Shown in pieces: positions 1 to 12,540 of a stretch of 64,000 nucleotides of DNA (the first letter of the stretch is position 1; each line of letters starts with the position of its first letter). The position numbers and the translations under genes were made by a program. Source of the DNA: Calliopsis andreniformis (Eukaryota > Arthropoda > Insecta > Hymenoptera > Andrenidae); contig NW_027480423.1 of assembly GCF_051401765.1 (NCBI RefSeq), positions 11,408,001 through 11,472,000 on the forward strand, written 5' to 3'. The notes beneath the pieces are model-generated. The model was not told the origin of the DNA, did no database searches, and saw only the letters and a list, made by a program, of their open reading frames with translations.

Positions 1-325
1 TTATACGATGGAAAAACTGTTATATTTATATTGTATTTTATGCTTCAGACGTTGACTTCTGAGACCGTAGCTATTCGATGTGGTGGAAGAACGCCATACA
101 GTGAAACCTAGGTTGCCCGGAACGTAGAAATGACCATTACTTTCACACTGTTTGCAATTATTCCTTTTATACGATGGAAAAGCTGTTGTATTTATATTGT
201 ATTTTATGCTTCAGGCGTTGACTTCTGAGGCCGTAGGTATCCGATGTGGTGGAAGAACTCCATACAGTCAACCCTAGGTTGCCCGGAACGTAGAAATGAC
301 CATAACTTTCACACTGGTTGCAATT

Positions 326-342
326 ATTCGTTTTATACGATG
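326..342 (+). other. CENP-B-box-like 17 bp motif (one example of many)
   Basis: ATTCGTTTTATACGATG fits the published CENP-B box pattern NTTCGNNNNANNCGGGN at 7 of 9 fixed positions: TTCG, A and CG match, while GG is replaced by AT. The same 17 bp occurs in a large share of monomers at the same place. Other monomers carry a changed version there (TTCCTGTTATACGAT, TTCATTTTATACGAT, TTCGAAATATACAAT, TTCGATTTATACAAT). Binding by a CENP-B-like protein is speculation; the match could be chance. Confidence 0.3.
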
Positions 343-426
343 GAAAAGCTGTTGTATTTATATCGTATTTTATGCTTCTGGCGTTGACTTCTTAGGCCCT
401 AACTGTCCGATCTGGTGGAACAACGC

Positions 427-444
427 CCTAGGGTGAAGCCTAGG
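427..444. other. CCTAGG dyad at the monomer junction (example)
   Basis: CCTAGG, a 6-base loop GTGAAG, then CCTAGG again. Each hexamer is its own reverse complement, so the pair can form a 6 bp stem. Monomers with CCCTAGGGTGAAGCCTAGG have the full form. The commoner CCCTAGAGTGAAGCCTAGG keeps only a 5 bp stem. It recurs once per monomer across the array. Any role is unproven. Confidence 0.45.
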
Positions 445-1274
445 TTGCCGGGAAAGTAGAAATGACCATAACTTTCACACTGGTTGCAATTATTCGTTTT
501 ATACGATGGAAAAGCTGTGGCATCTTTATTGTATTTTATTCACCTGGGGCTGACTTCTAAGGCCGTAGCTATTAGATGTGGTGGAGCAACGCCCTAGAGT
601 GACGACTAGGTTGCCCGGAACGTAGAAATGACCATTATTTTCACAATGTTTGCAATTATTCATTTTATACGATGGAAAAACTTTTGTACTTATATTGTAT
701 TTTATTCTTCTGGCGTTGACTTCTTAGGCCCTAACTATTCGATCTGGGGGAACAACGCCCTAGAGTGAAGACTAGGTTGCCCGGACCATGGAAATGACCA
801 TTACTTTCAGACTGTTTGCAAATATACATTTTTTACGATGGAAAAGCTGTTGTATTTATGTTGTATTTTATGTTTCTGGCGTTGACTTCTTAGGCCCTAA
901 CTACTTAATCTGGTAGAGCACCGCCCTAGAGTGAAGCATAGGTTGCCCGGAACGTAGAAATGACCATAACCTTCACACCGGTAGCAACTATCCGTTTTAT
1001 ACGATGGAAAAACAGTTCTATTTATTTTGTATTTTATGCTTCGGGCGTTGACTTCTGAGGCCCTAACAATTCAATCTGTTTGTGTAACGCCCTAGGGTGA
1101 AGCCTAGGTTGCCCGGAACGTAGAAATGACCATAGCCTTCACACTGGTTTGTATTATTCGTTTTATATGACACAAAAGCTGTTATATTTATATTGTATTT
1201 TATGCTTCTGGCGTTGACTTCTTTGGCCCTAACTATTCCATCTTGTGGAACAACGCCCTAGGGTGAAGCCTAGG

Positions 1275-2936
1275 TTGCCTGGAACGTAGAAATCACCATA
1301 ACTTTCACACGGGTTGCAATTATTCCTGTTATAGGATGGAAAGACTGTTGTATTTTTATTGTATTTTATACTTCAGGCGTTGACTTCTGAGGCCGTAGCT
1401 ATTCGATGTGGTGGAAGAACGCCATACAGTGAAGCCTAGGTTTCCCGGAACGTAGAAATGACCATAACTTTCACACTCGTTGCAATTATTTGTTTTATAC
1501 GATGGAAAAGCTGTTGTATTTATATCGTATTTTATGCTTCTGGCGTTGACTTCTGAGGCCGTTGCTATTCGATGTGGTGGAAGAACGCCATAGAGTGAAG
1601 CCTAGGTAGCCCAGATCGTAGAAATGTCCATATCTTTCACAATGTTTGCAATTTTTCGTTTTATACGATGGAAAAACTGTTTTATTTATTTTGTATTTTA
1701 TGCTTCGGGCGTTGACTTCTAAGGCCCTAACTATTCGATCTAGTGGAGCAACGCCCTAGAGTGCAGCCTAGGTTGCCCGGAACGTAGAACTGACCATAAC
1801 TTTCACAATGGTAGCAATTATTCGTTTTATACGATGGAAAAACTGATTTATTTATTTTGTATGTAATGCTTCGAGCGTTGACTTCTAAGGCCCTAACTAT
1901 TCGATCAGGTGGAGCAACGCCCTAGAGTGAAGCCTAGGTTGCTCGAAATGTAGAAATGACCATAACTTTCACACTGGTTGCTATCATTCGTTTTATATGA
2001 TGGAAAGACTGTTGTATTTATATTGTATTTTATGCTTCTGGCGTTCACTTCATAGGCCCTAACTATTCGATCTGGTGGAACAACGGCCTAGGGTGAAGCC
2101 TAGGTTGCCCAGAACGTAGAAATGACCATAACTTTTACACTGGTAGCAATTATTCGTTTTATACAATGGAAAAACTGTTCTATTTATTTTGTATTTAATG
2201 CTTCGGTCGTTGACTTCTAAGGCCCCAACTGTTCGATCTGGTGGAGCAACGCCCTAGAGTGAAGCCTAGGTTGCCTGGAACGTAGAAATGACCATCACTT
2301 TCACACGTGTTGCAATTATTCCTGTTATAGGATGGAAAGACTGTTGTATTTTTATTGTATTTTATACTTCAGGCGCTGACTTCTGAGGCCGTAGCTATTC
2401 GATGTGGTGGAAGAACGCCATACAGTGAAGCCTAGGTTTCCCGGAACGTAGAAATGACCATAACTTTCACACTGGTTGCAATTATTTGTTTTATACGATG
2501 GAAAAGCTGTTGTACTTATATCGTATTTTATGCTTCTGGCGTTGACTTCTGAGGCCGTTGCTATTCGATGTGGTGGAAGAACGCCATAGAGTGAAGCCTA
2601 GCTTGCTCGAAATGTAGAAATGACCATAGCTTTCACACTGGTTGCTATCATTCGTTTTATATGATGGAAAAACTGTTGTATTTATATTGTATTTTATGCT
2701 TCTGGCGTTCACTTCTTAGGCCCTAACTATTCGATCTGGTGGAACAACGGCCTAGGGTGAAGCCTAGCTTGCCCAGAACGTAGAAATGACCATAACTTTT
2801 ACACTGGTAGCAATGATTCGTTTTATACAATGGAAAAACTGTTCTATTTATTTTGTATTTAATGCTTCGGGCGTTGACTTCTAAGGCCCCAGCTGTTTGA
2901 TCTGGTGGAGCAACGCCCTAGAGTGAAGCCTAGGTT
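1275..2936 (+). repeat. Two overlapping dimer duplications (996 and 664 bp offsets)
   Basis: The dimer at 1275-1607 recurs at 2271-2603 (six monomers later), and the dimer at 1939-2272 recurs at 2603-2936 (four monomers later). The first pair shares TATAGGATGGAAAGACTG followed by TTTCCCGGAACG. The second pair shares TTGCTCGAAATGTAG and GTATTTAATGCTTCGG. Each pair differs at several percent of sites, so these are older than the blocks further along. They are the simplest HOR remnants in the window. Confidence 0.8.
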
Positions 2937-3700
2937 GACAGGAACGTAGAAATGACCATTACTTTCACACTGTTTGCAAATATACATTATATACGATGGA
3001 AACGCTGTTGCATTTATATTGTATTTTATGCTTCTGGCGTTGACTTCTTAGGCCCTAACTATTTGGTCTGGTGGAGCAACGCCCTAGAGTGACGCCTAGG
3101 TTGCCCGGAACGTCGAACGTACCATTACCTTCACACTTGTTGCAGTTATTCCTGTTACACGATAGAAAAGCTGTTGCATCTTTATTGTATTTTATGCTTC
3201 TGGCGTTGACTTCTTAGGACCTAAATATTCGATCTGGTGGAGCAAGGCCCTAGAGTGAAGCCTAGGTTGCTCGGAACGTAGAAATGACCATAACTTTCTC
3301 ACTGGTTACCATTATTCGTTTTATACGATGGAAAAGCTGTTGTATTCACATCGTATTTTATGCTTCTGGCGTTGTCTTCTTAGGCCCTAACTGTTCCATC
3401 TGGTGGAACAACGCACTAGGGTGAAGCCTAGGTTGCCCGGAACGTCGAAATGTCCATAACTTTCACTCTGGTAACAATTATTCGTTTTATACAATGGAAA
3501 AACTGTTCTATTTAGTTTGCATTTTATGCTTCGGGCGTTGACTTCTAAGGGCCTAACTATTCGATCTGGTGGACCAACGCCCTAGAGTGAAGCCTAGGTT
3601 GCCCGGAACGTAGAACATACGATTACCTTCACACAGGTTGCAATTATTCCTGTTATACGATGGACAAACTGTTGCACCATTATTGTATTTTATGCTTCTG
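2937..3700 (+). repeat. Block of about 4.6 monomers matching 13707-14470
   Basis: This block and the one 10.77 kb downstream share the same order of unusual monomers. The first has TGTTTGCAAATATACATTAT. The second has CGTCGAACGTACCATTACC and CGATAGAAAAGCTG. The third has CTCACTGGTTACCATTATTC. The fourth has TCACTCTGGTAACAATTATT. The last has GTAGAACATACGATTACC with GTTGCACCATTATTG. A few percent of sites differ. Part of the same series recurs at 8905-9390 with two monomers missing. Confidence 0.8.
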
Positions 3701-4664
3701 GCGTTGACTTCTTAGGCCCTAACTATTTGGTCTGGTGGAGCAACGCCCTAGAGTGACGCCTAGGTTGCCCGGAACGTCGAACGTACCATTACCTTCACAC
3801 TGGTTGCAAATATTCCTGTTATACGATAGAAAAGCTGTTGCATCTTTATTGTATTTTATGCTTCTGGCGTTGACTTCTTAGGACCTAACCATTCGATATG
3901 GTGCAGCAAGGCCCTAGAGTGAAACCTAGGTTACACGGAACGTAGAAATGACCAGTACTTTCACACTGGTTGCAGTTATTCGTTTTATACTATGGAAAGA
4001 CTGTTCTATTTATTTTGCATTTTATGCTTCGGGCGTTGACTTCTAAGGCCCCAAATATTCGATCTGGTGGAGCAACGCCCTAGAGTGAAGCCTAGGTTGC
4101 CCGGAACGTAGAAATGACCATAACTTTCACACTGGTTACCATTATTCGTTTTATACGATGGAAAAGCTGTTGTATTTATATCGTATATTATGCTTCTGGC
4201 GTTGACTTCTAAGGCCCTAACTATTCGATCTGGTGGAGCAACGGCCTAGAGTGAAGCCTAGGTTGCCCGGAACGTAGAAATGTCCATAACTTTCACACTG
4301 GTTGCCATTATTCGTTTTATACGATGGAAAAGCTGTTGTATTTATATCGTATTTTATGCTTATGGCGTCGACTTCTTGGGCCCCAACTATTCCATCTGGT
4401 GGAACAACGCCCTATGGTGAAGCCTAGGTTGCCCGGGACGTAGAAATGACCATAACTTTCACACTGGAAACAATTTTTCGTTTTATACATGGAAAAGCTG
4501 TTCTATTTATTTTGTATGTTATGCTTCGGGCGTTGACTTCTAATGCCCTAACTGTTCGATCTGTTGGAGGAACACCCTAGAGTGGAGCCTCGGTTGCCCG
4601 GAACGTAGAAATGACCATAACTTTCACACTGTCAGCAATTATTCATGCTATACGATGGAAAAGC
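3701..4664 (+). repeat. Mosaic monomers linking two blocks
   Basis: The first two monomers (3701-3914) repeat 3037-3250 at a 664 bp offset, both with ATTTGGTCTGG and CGTCGAACGTACC. From 4261 the series resembles 6415-6843, both with TGGCGTCGACTTCTTGGGCC, CCCGGGACGTAG and ATTCATGCTATACGAT, at an offset about 5 bp short of 13 monomers. No other content was seen. Confidence 0.7.
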
Positions 4665-5578
4665 TGTTGTATTTATATCGTATTTTATGCTTCTGGCGCT
4701 GACTTCTTAGACCCTAACTATTCCATCTGGTGGAACAACGCCCTAGGGTGAAGCCTAGGTTGCCGGGAAAGTAGAAATGACCATAACTTTCACACTGGTA
4801 GCAATTATTCGTTTTATACGATGGAAAAGCTGTAGTATTTATATCGTATTTTATGCTTCTGGCGTTGACTTCTTAGGCCCTAACTATTCCATCTGGTGGA
4901 ACAACGCCCTGGACTGAAGTCTAGGTTGCCCGGAACGTGGAAATGACCATAACTTTCTCACTGGTAGCAATTATTCGTTTTATACATGGAAAAACTGTTC
5001 TGTTGATTTTGTATTTTATGCTTCTGGCGCTGAATTCTAAGGCCCTACCTATTCGATCTGGTGGAGCAACGCCCTAGAGTGAAGCCTAGGTTGCCCTGAA
5101 CGTACAAATGACCATAACATTCACACTGGTTACCATTATTCGTTTTATACGATGGAAAAGCTGTTGTATTTATATCGTATTTTATGCTTCTGGCGCTGAC
5201 TTCTTAGACCCTAACTATTCCATCTGGTGGAACAACGCCCTAGGGTGAAGCCTAGGCTGCCGGGAACGTAGAAATGACCATAACTTTCACACTGGTAGCA
5301 ATTATTCGTTTTATACGATGGAAAAGCTGTAGTATTTTATCGTATTTTATGCTTCTGGCGTTGACTTCTTAGGCCCTAACTATTCCATCTGGTGGAACAA
5401 CGCCCTGGAGTGAAGTCTAGGTTGCCCGGAACGTGGAAATGACCATAACTTTCACACTGGTAGCAATTATTCGTTTTATACATGGAAAAACTGTTCTGTT
5501 TATTTTGTATTTTATGCTTCTGGCGCTGACTTCTAAGGCCCTACCTATCCGATCTGGCGGAGCAACGCCCTCGAGTGA
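4665..5578 (+). repeat. Trimer tandem duplication, 498 bp period
   Basis: Three consecutive monomers are repeated once at exactly 498 bp. Shared variants are GGCGCTGACTTCTTAGACCC, AAGCTGTAGTATTT, CGCCCTGGA with GAAGTCTAGG, and TATACATGGAAAAACTGTTC. The second copy lacks one base in TAGTATTTTATCG. The same set appears again from about 7483. Confidence 0.8.
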
Positions 5579-6702
5579 AGCCTAGGTTGCTCGGAACGTA
5601 GAAATGACCATAACTTCACACTGGTTGCTATTATTCGTCTTATACGATGAAAAAACTGTTATATTTATATTGCATTTTATGCTTCTAGCGTTGACTTCTT
5701 AGGCCCTAACTATTCGCTCTGGTGGAACAACGCCCTAGAGTGAAGCCTGCGATGCCCGGAACGTAGAAATGACCATTACTTTCACAACGTATGCAATTTT
5801 TCGTTTTATACGATGGAAAAACTGTTGTACTTATATTGTAGTTTATGCTTATGGCGTTGACTTCTAAGGCCCTAACCCTTCGATCCGGTGGAGCAACGCC
5901 TCAGAGTTGAGCCTAGGATGCCCGAAACGTCGAAATGATCATTACATTCGCACTGGTTGCAATTAGTCATGCTATACAATGGAAAAACTGTTGCATTTTT
6001 ATTGTATTTTATGCTTCTGGCGTTGACTTCTAAGGCCGTAGCTATTATCTGTGGTGCAGGAACGCTCTACAGTGACGTCTAGGTTGCCCGGAACGTAGAA
6101 ATGACAATTACTTTCACAATGTTTGCAATTATTCACTTTATACAATGGAAAAACTGTTCTACTTATATCGTGTTTTATTCTTGTGGCGTTGACTTCTTAG
6201 GCCCTGTCTGTTCGATCTGGTGGAACAGCGCCCTAGAATGAAGCCTAGGTTGCCCGGAACGTAGAAATGACTATTACTTTCACACTGTTTGCAAATATAC
6301 ATTATATACGATGGAAAAGCTGTTGCACTTATATTGTAATTTATGCTTCGGGAGTTGACTTCTAAGGCCCTACCTATTCGATCTGGTGGAGCAACGGCCT
6401 AGAGTGAAGCCTAGGTTGCCCGGAACGTAGAAATGACCATAACTTTCACACTGGTTGCTATTATTCGTTTTATACGATGGAAAAGCTGTTGTATTTATAT
6501 CGTATTTTATGCTTCTGGCGTCGACTTCTTGGGCCACAACTATTCCATCTGGTGGAACAACGCCCTATGGTGAAGCCTAGGTTGCCCGGGACGTAGAAAT
6601 GACCATAACCTTCACACTGGAAGCAATTATTCGTTTTATACATGGAAAAGCTGTTCTATTTATTGTGTATGTTATGCTCCGGGCGTTGACTTCTAAGGCC
6701 CT
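4922..6702 (+). repeat. Long block, partner of 7241-8690
   Basis: About 10.7 monomers whose order is repeated downstream. The distinctive monomers include CTCAGAGTTGAGCCTAGGAT, GTGCAGGAACGCTCTA and TTATATTGTAATTTATGCTT with GGGAGTTGACTTC. The downstream copy lacks two whole monomers (5567-5898 here). The block overlaps the trimer duplication at its left end. Confidence 0.75.
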
Positions 6703-7240
6703 AACTATTCGATCTGTTGGAGCAACACCCTAGAGTGAAGCCTCGGTTGCCCGGAACGTAGAAATGACCATAACTTTCACACTGGCAGCAATTATTCATG
6801 CTATACGATTGAAAAGCTGTTGTATTTATATCGTATTTTATGCTGCTGGCGTTGACTTCTTAGGCCCTAACTATTCTATCTGGTGGAGCAACGCCCTAGG
6901 GTGAGGCCTAGCTTGCCCGGAACGTAGAAATGACCATTACCTTCACACTGGTTGCAATTATTCCTGTTATACGATGGAAAAACTGTTGCATCGTTATTGT
7001 ATTTTATGCTTCTGGCGGTAACTTCTAAGGCCCTATCTCTTCGATTTGGTGGAGCAAAGCCTCAGAGTTAAGCCTAGGATGCCCGAAACGTCGAAATGGT
7101 CATTACTTTCGCACTGGTTGCAATTAGTCATGCTATACGATGGAAAATCAGTTGCATTTTTATTGTATTTTATGCTTCTGGCGTTAGCTTCTAAGGCTGT
7201 AGCTTTTAGCTGTGGTGGAGCAACGCCGTAGAGTGACGCC
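6703..7240 (+). repeat. About three monomers with a later partner at 25.4 kb
   Basis: The monomer near 7040-7230, with CTCAGAGTTAAGCCTAGGAT and TAGTCATGCTATACGATGGA, reappears near 25440-25630 with only scattered changes. Its ATGCTATACG variant also occurs in monomers at 5970, 7960, 10280 and 16240. Ordinary satellite fills the rest. Confidence 0.7.
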
Positions 7241-8690
7241 TAGGTTGCCCGGAACGTGGAAATGACCATAACTTTCTCACTGGTAGCAATTATTCGTTTT
7301 ATACATGGAAAAACTGTTCTGCTGATTTTGTATTTTATGCTTCTGGCGTTAGCTTCTAAGGCTGTAGCTTTTAGCTGTGGTGGAGCAACGCCCTAGAGTG
7401 AAGCCTAGGTTGCCCGGAACGTACAAATGATCATAACATTCACACTGGTTACCATTATTCGTTTTATACGATGGAAAAGCTGTTGTATTTATATCGTATT
7501 TTATGCTTCTGGCGCTGACTTCTTAGACCCTAACTATTCCATCTGGTGGAACAACGCCCTAGGGTGAAGCCAAGGTTGCCGGGAACGTAGAAATGACCAT
7601 AACTTTCACACTGGTAGCAATTATTCGTTTTATACGATGGAAAAGCTGTAGTATTTTATCGTATTTTATGCTTCTGGCGTTGACTTCTTAGGCCCTAACT
7701 ATTCCATCTGGTGTAACAACGCCCTGGAGTGAAGTCTAGGTTGCCCGGAACGTGGAAATGACCATAACTTTCACACTGGTAGCAATTATTCGTTTTATAC
7801 ATGGAAAAACTGTTCTGTTTATTTTGTATTTTATGCTTCTGGCGCTGACTTCTAAGGCCCTACCTATCCGATCTGGCGGAGCAACGCCTCAGAGTTGAGC
7901 CTAGGATGCCCGATACGTCGAAATGATCATTACATTCGCACTGGTTGCAATTAGTCATGCTATACGATGGAAAAACTGTTGCATTTTTATTGTATTTTAT
8001 GCTTCTGGCGTTGACTTCTAAGGCTGTAGCTATTATCTGTGGTGCAGGAACGCTCTAGAGTGACGTCTAGGTTGCCCGGAACGTAGAAATGACAATTACT
8101 TTCACAATGTTTGCAATTATTCACTTTATACGATGGAAAAACTGTTGTACTTATATCGTATTTTATTCTTCTGGCGTTGACTTCTTAGGCCCTGTCTGTT
8201 CGATCTGGTGGAACAGCGCCCTGGAATGAAGCCTAGGTTGCCCGGAACGTAGAAATGACTATTACTTTCACACTGTTTGCAAATATACATTATATACGAT
8301 GGAAAAGCTGTTGCACTTATATTGTAATTTATGCTTCGGGAGTTGACTTCTAAGGCCCTACCTATTCGATCTGGTGGAGCAACGGCCTAGAGTGAAGCCT
8401 AGGTTGCCCGGAACGTAGAAATGACCATAACTTTCACACTGGTTGCTATTATTCGTTTTATACGATGGAAAAGCTGTTCTATTTATATCGTATTTTATGC
8501 TTCTGGCGTCGACTTCTTGGGCCACAACTATTCCATCTGGTGGAACAACGCCCTATGGTGAAGCCTAGGTTGCCCGGGACGTAGAAATGACCATAACCTT
8601 CACACTGGAAGCAATTATTCGTTTTATACATGGAAAAGCTGTTCTATTTATTGTGTATGTTATGCTCCGGGCATTGACTTCTAAGGCCCT
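7241..8690 (+). repeat. Copy of 4922-6702 with two monomers deleted
   Basis: The offset to the upstream copy is 2319 bp up to about 7886 and 1988 bp after it, a change of 331 bp. Exactly two monomers were therefore lost at the join, as expected for unequal exchange between aligned monomers. The join lies in GGCGGAGCAACGCCTCAGAG, where one parent supplies the GGCGG side and the other the CTCAGAG side. Confidence 0.75.
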
Positions 8691-9399
8691 ACCTATCCGA
8701 TCTGGTGGAGCAACGACCTCGAGTGAAGCCTAGGTTGCCCGGAACGTAGAAATGACGATTACTTTCACAATGTATGCAATTATTCATTTTATACGATGGA
8801 AAAACTGTTGTACTTATAATGCATTTTATTCTTCTGGCGTTGACTTCTTAGGCCCTGTCTGTTCGATCTGGTGGCACAGCGCCCTAGAATGAAGCCTAGG
8901 TTGCCCGGAACGTAGAAATGACCATTACTTTCACACTGTTTGCAAATATACATTATATACGATGGAAACGCTGTTGCATTTATATTGTATTTTATGCTTC
9001 TGGCGTTGACTTCTTAGGCCCTAACTATTTGGTATGGTGGAGCAACGCCCTAGAGTGACGCCTAGGTTGCCCGGAACGTCGAACGTACCATTACCTTCAC
9101 ACTGGTTGCAAATATTCCTGTTATACGATAGAAAAGCTGTTGCATCTTTATTGTATTTTATGCTTCTGGCGTTGACTTCTTAGGACCTAACCATTCGATC
9201 TGGTGCAGCAAGGCCCTAGAGTGAAGCCTAGGTTGCCCGGAACGTAGAAATGACCATAACTTTCTCACTGGTTGCAATTATTCCTGTTATACGATGGAAA
9301 AACTGTTGCACCATTATTGTATTTTATGCTTTCGGCGTTGACTTCTAAGGCCCTACCTATCCGATCTGGCGGAGCAACGCCCTCGAGTGACGCCTAGGT
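8691..9399 (+). repeat. Series matching 13497-14090 and then 14405-14520
   Basis: From 8691 to about 9290 the order equals that 4805 bp downstream, with GACGATTACTTTCACAATGT, GGCCCTGTCTGTTCGATCTG and CGTCGAACGTACC. It then continues directly into the GTTGCACCATTATTG monomer, which in the downstream copy comes two monomers later. This is the earliest trace of the roughly 4.8 kb period that dominates the rest of domain I. Confidence 0.75.
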
Positions 9400-11100
9400 T
9401 GCCCGGAACGTAGAAATGACCATTACTTTCACAATGTATGCAATTATACATTTTATACGATGGAAAAACTGTTGTACTTATATAGCATTTTATTCTTCTG
9501 GCCTTGACTTCTTAGGCCCTAACTATTCGATCTGGTGGAACAACGCCCTAGAGTGAAGCCTGCGATGACCGGAACGTAGAAATGATCATTACCTTCACGC
9601 GTGTTGCAATTATTCCTGTTATAAGATGAAAAAACTGTTGTATTTTTATTGCATTTTTTGCTTCAGGCGCTGACTTCTAAGATCGTAGCTATTCGATGTG
9701 GTGGAGCAACGCCCTAGAGTGACGCCTAGGTTGCCTGGAACGTAGAAATGACCATTACTTTCACAATGTAAGCAATTATTCATTTTATACGATGGAAAAA
9801 CTGTTGTACTTATATTGCATTTTATTCTTCTGCCGTTGGCTTCTAAGGCCCTAACTATTCGATCTGGTGGAGCAACGGCCTAGAGTGAAGCCTCGGTTGC
9901 CCGGAACGTAGAATTGACCATAACTTTCACACTGGAAACAATTATTCATTTTATACATGGAACAGCTGTTCTATTTATTTTGCATTTTATGCATCGGGCG
10001 TTGACTTCTATGGCCCTACCTATTCGATCTGGTGGAGCAACACCCTACATTGAAGCCTAGTTTGTCCGGAACGTAGATATGACCATAACCTTCACACAGG
10101 TTGCAATCATTCGTTTTATACGATTGAAAGACTGTTGTATTTATTTTGTAGTTTATGCTTCTGGCGTTGAATTCCAAGGCCCTAACACTTCGACCTGGTG
10201 GAGCAATGCCTCAGAGTTAAGTCTAGGATGCCCGAAACGTCGAAATGATCGTTACTTTCACACTGGTTGCAATTAGTCATGCTATACGATGGAAAATCAG
10301 TTGCATTTTTATTGTATTTTATGCTTCGGGCGTTAGCTTCTAAGGCTGTAGCTTTTAGCTGTGGCGGAGCAACGCCGTAGAGTGACACCTATGTTGCCCG
10401 GCTCGTAGAAATGGCCATTACTTTCACAATGTTTGCAATTATTCATTTTATACGATGGTAATCTCTTGTACTTATATTGCATTTTATTCTTCTGGCGTTG
10501 ACTTCTTAGGCCCTAGCTATTCGATCTGGTGGAACAACGATCTAGAGTGAAGCCCAGGTTGCCAGGGACGTAGAAATGACCATTACTTTCACACTGTTTG
10601 CTAATACACATTATATACGATGGAAAGGCTGTTGTATTTATATTGTATTTTATGCTTCTGGCGTTGACTTCTTAGGGCCTAACTATTTAACCTGGTGAAG
10701 CACCGCGCTAGAGTGAAGAGTAGGTTGCCCGGAACGTAGAACATACCATTACCTTCACACTGGTTGCAATTATTCCTGTTATACGATGGAAAAACTGTTG
10801 CATCTTTATTGTGTTTTATGCTTCTGGCGTGGACTTCTTAGGCCCTAACCATTCGATCTGGTGGAACAACGCCCTAGGGTGAAGCCTAGGTTGCCCGGAA
10901 CGTAGAAATGACCATAAGTTTCACACTGGTAGCAATTATTCGTTTTATACGATGGCAAAGCTGTAGTATTTATATCGTATTTTATGCTTCTGGCGTTGAC
11001 CTCTTAGGCCCTAACTATTCCATCTGGTGGAACAACGCCCTGGAGTGAAGCATAGGTTGCCCGGAACGTGGAAATGACCATAACTTTCACACTGGTATCA
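9400..11100 (+). repeat. Ten-monomer series, older copy of 20200-21900
   Basis: The monomer order matches the region 10.77 kb downstream, and the region near 15450-17050 at a 5966 bp offset. Shared variants include ACAATGTAAGCAATTATTC, GGAAACAATTATTCATTTTA, GACCTGGTGGAGCAATGCCT, GATGGTAATCTCTTG and GTTTTATGCTTCTGGCGTGG. It differs from those copies more than they differ from each other, so it is a more distant relative of the 4807 bp unit. Confidence 0.75.
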
Positions 11101-12540
11101 ATTATTCGTTTTATACATGGAAAAACTGTTCTATTCATTTTGTATTTTATGCTTTCGGCGTTGACTTCTAAGGCCCTACCTATCCGATCTGGCGGAGCAA
11201 CGCCCTCGAGTGAAGCCTAGGTTGCCCGGAACGTAGAAATGACCATAACTTCACACTGGTTGCTATTATTCGTCTTATACGATGAAAAAACTGTGATATT
11301 TATATTGCATTTTATGCTTCTGGCGTTGACTTCTTAGGCCCTAACTATTCGATCTGGTGGAGCAACGCCCTAGAGTGAAGCCTGCGATGCCCGGAACGTA
11401 GAAATGATCATTACCTTCACGCTTGTTGCAATTATTCCTGTTATACGATGAAAAAACTGTTGTATTTTTATTGCATGTTTTCCTTCAGGCGTTGACTTCT
11501 AAGGCCGTAGCTATTCGATGTGGTGGACCAGCGCCCTAGAGTGACGCCTAGGTTGCCCGGAACGTAGAAATGACCATTACTTTCACAATGTATGCAATTA
11601 TACATTTTATACGATGGAAAAACTGTTGTACTTATATAGCATTTTATTCTTCTGGCCTTGACTTCTTAGGCCCTAACTATTCGATCTGGTGGAACAACGC
11701 CCTAGAAAGAAGCCTGCGATGCCCGGAACGTAGAAATGATCATTACCTTCACGCTTGTTGCAATTATTCCTGTTATACGATGGAAAAACTCTTGTATATT
11801 TATCGTATTTTATGCTTCGGGCGTTGTCTTCTATGGCCCTACCTATTCGATCTGGTGGAGCAACACCCTACAGTGAAGCCTAGGTTGTCCGGAACGTAGA
11901 TATGACCATAGCCTTCACACAGGTTGCAATTATTCGTTTTATACATGGAAAAACTGATCTACTTATTTTGCATTTTATTCTTCTGCCGTTGACTTCTTAG
12001 GCCCTACCTACTCGATCTGGTGGAGCAACACCCTACAGTGAAGCCTAGGTTGGTCGGAACGTAGATATGACCATAACCTTCACCCAGGTTGCAATTATTC
12101 GTTTTATACATGGAAAAACTGTTCCATTTATTTTGTATTTTATGCTTCTGGCGTTGACTTCTAAGGCCCTAACTTTTCGATCTGGTGGAGCAACGTCCTA
12201 GAGTGAAGCCTAGGTTGCCCGGAACGTACAAATGATCATAACATTCACACTGGTTACCATTATTCGTTTTATACGATGGAGAAGCTGTTGTATTTATATC
12301 GTATTTTATGCTTCTGGCGCTGACTTCTTAGACCCTAACTATTCCATCTGGTGGAACAACGCCCTAGGGTGAAGCCTAGGTTGCCGGGAACGTAGAAATG
12401 ACCATAACTTTCACACTGGTAGCAATTATTCGTTTTATACATGGAAAAACTGTTCCATTTATTTTGTATTTTATGCTTCTGGCGTTGACTTCTAAGGCCC
12501 TACCTATCCGATCTAGCGGAGCAACGACCTCGAGTGAAGC
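11101..12540 (+). repeat. Mosaic monomers, partly shared with 15041-15466
   Basis: The part at 11560-11985 equals 15041-15466 at a 3481 bp offset, with TATATAGCATTTTATTCTTC, AACTCTTGTATATTTATCG and GTAGATATGACCATAGCC. The flanking monomers resemble those near 5250 (GGCGCTGACTTCTTAGACCC) and near 19850 (ATAACTTCACACTGG, one base short). Only satellite is present. Confidence 0.7.

Larger units (their letters stand above)
1..1274 (+). repeat. Divergent monomers, no recent duplication seen
   Basis: About eight monomers that line up with the 166 bp consensus but have no near-identical partner that I could find in the window. The first monomer is cut by the window edge. Variants include GAGGCCGTAGCTATTCGATG with a GGAAGAACGCCATACAG tail, shared with the monomers near 1400 and 2400. 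Nothing other than satellite is present. Confidence 0.8.

Noticed and set aside
11570..11899. Longest open reading frame (109 aa, plus strand)
   Set aside because: It is a translation of two satellite monomers, and similar peptides starting MTITFT recur at 10079, 12398, 16045, 17370, 20852 and 22177 because the DNA repeats. There is no ribosome or promoter context, no domain, and the frame fails in the next monomers.
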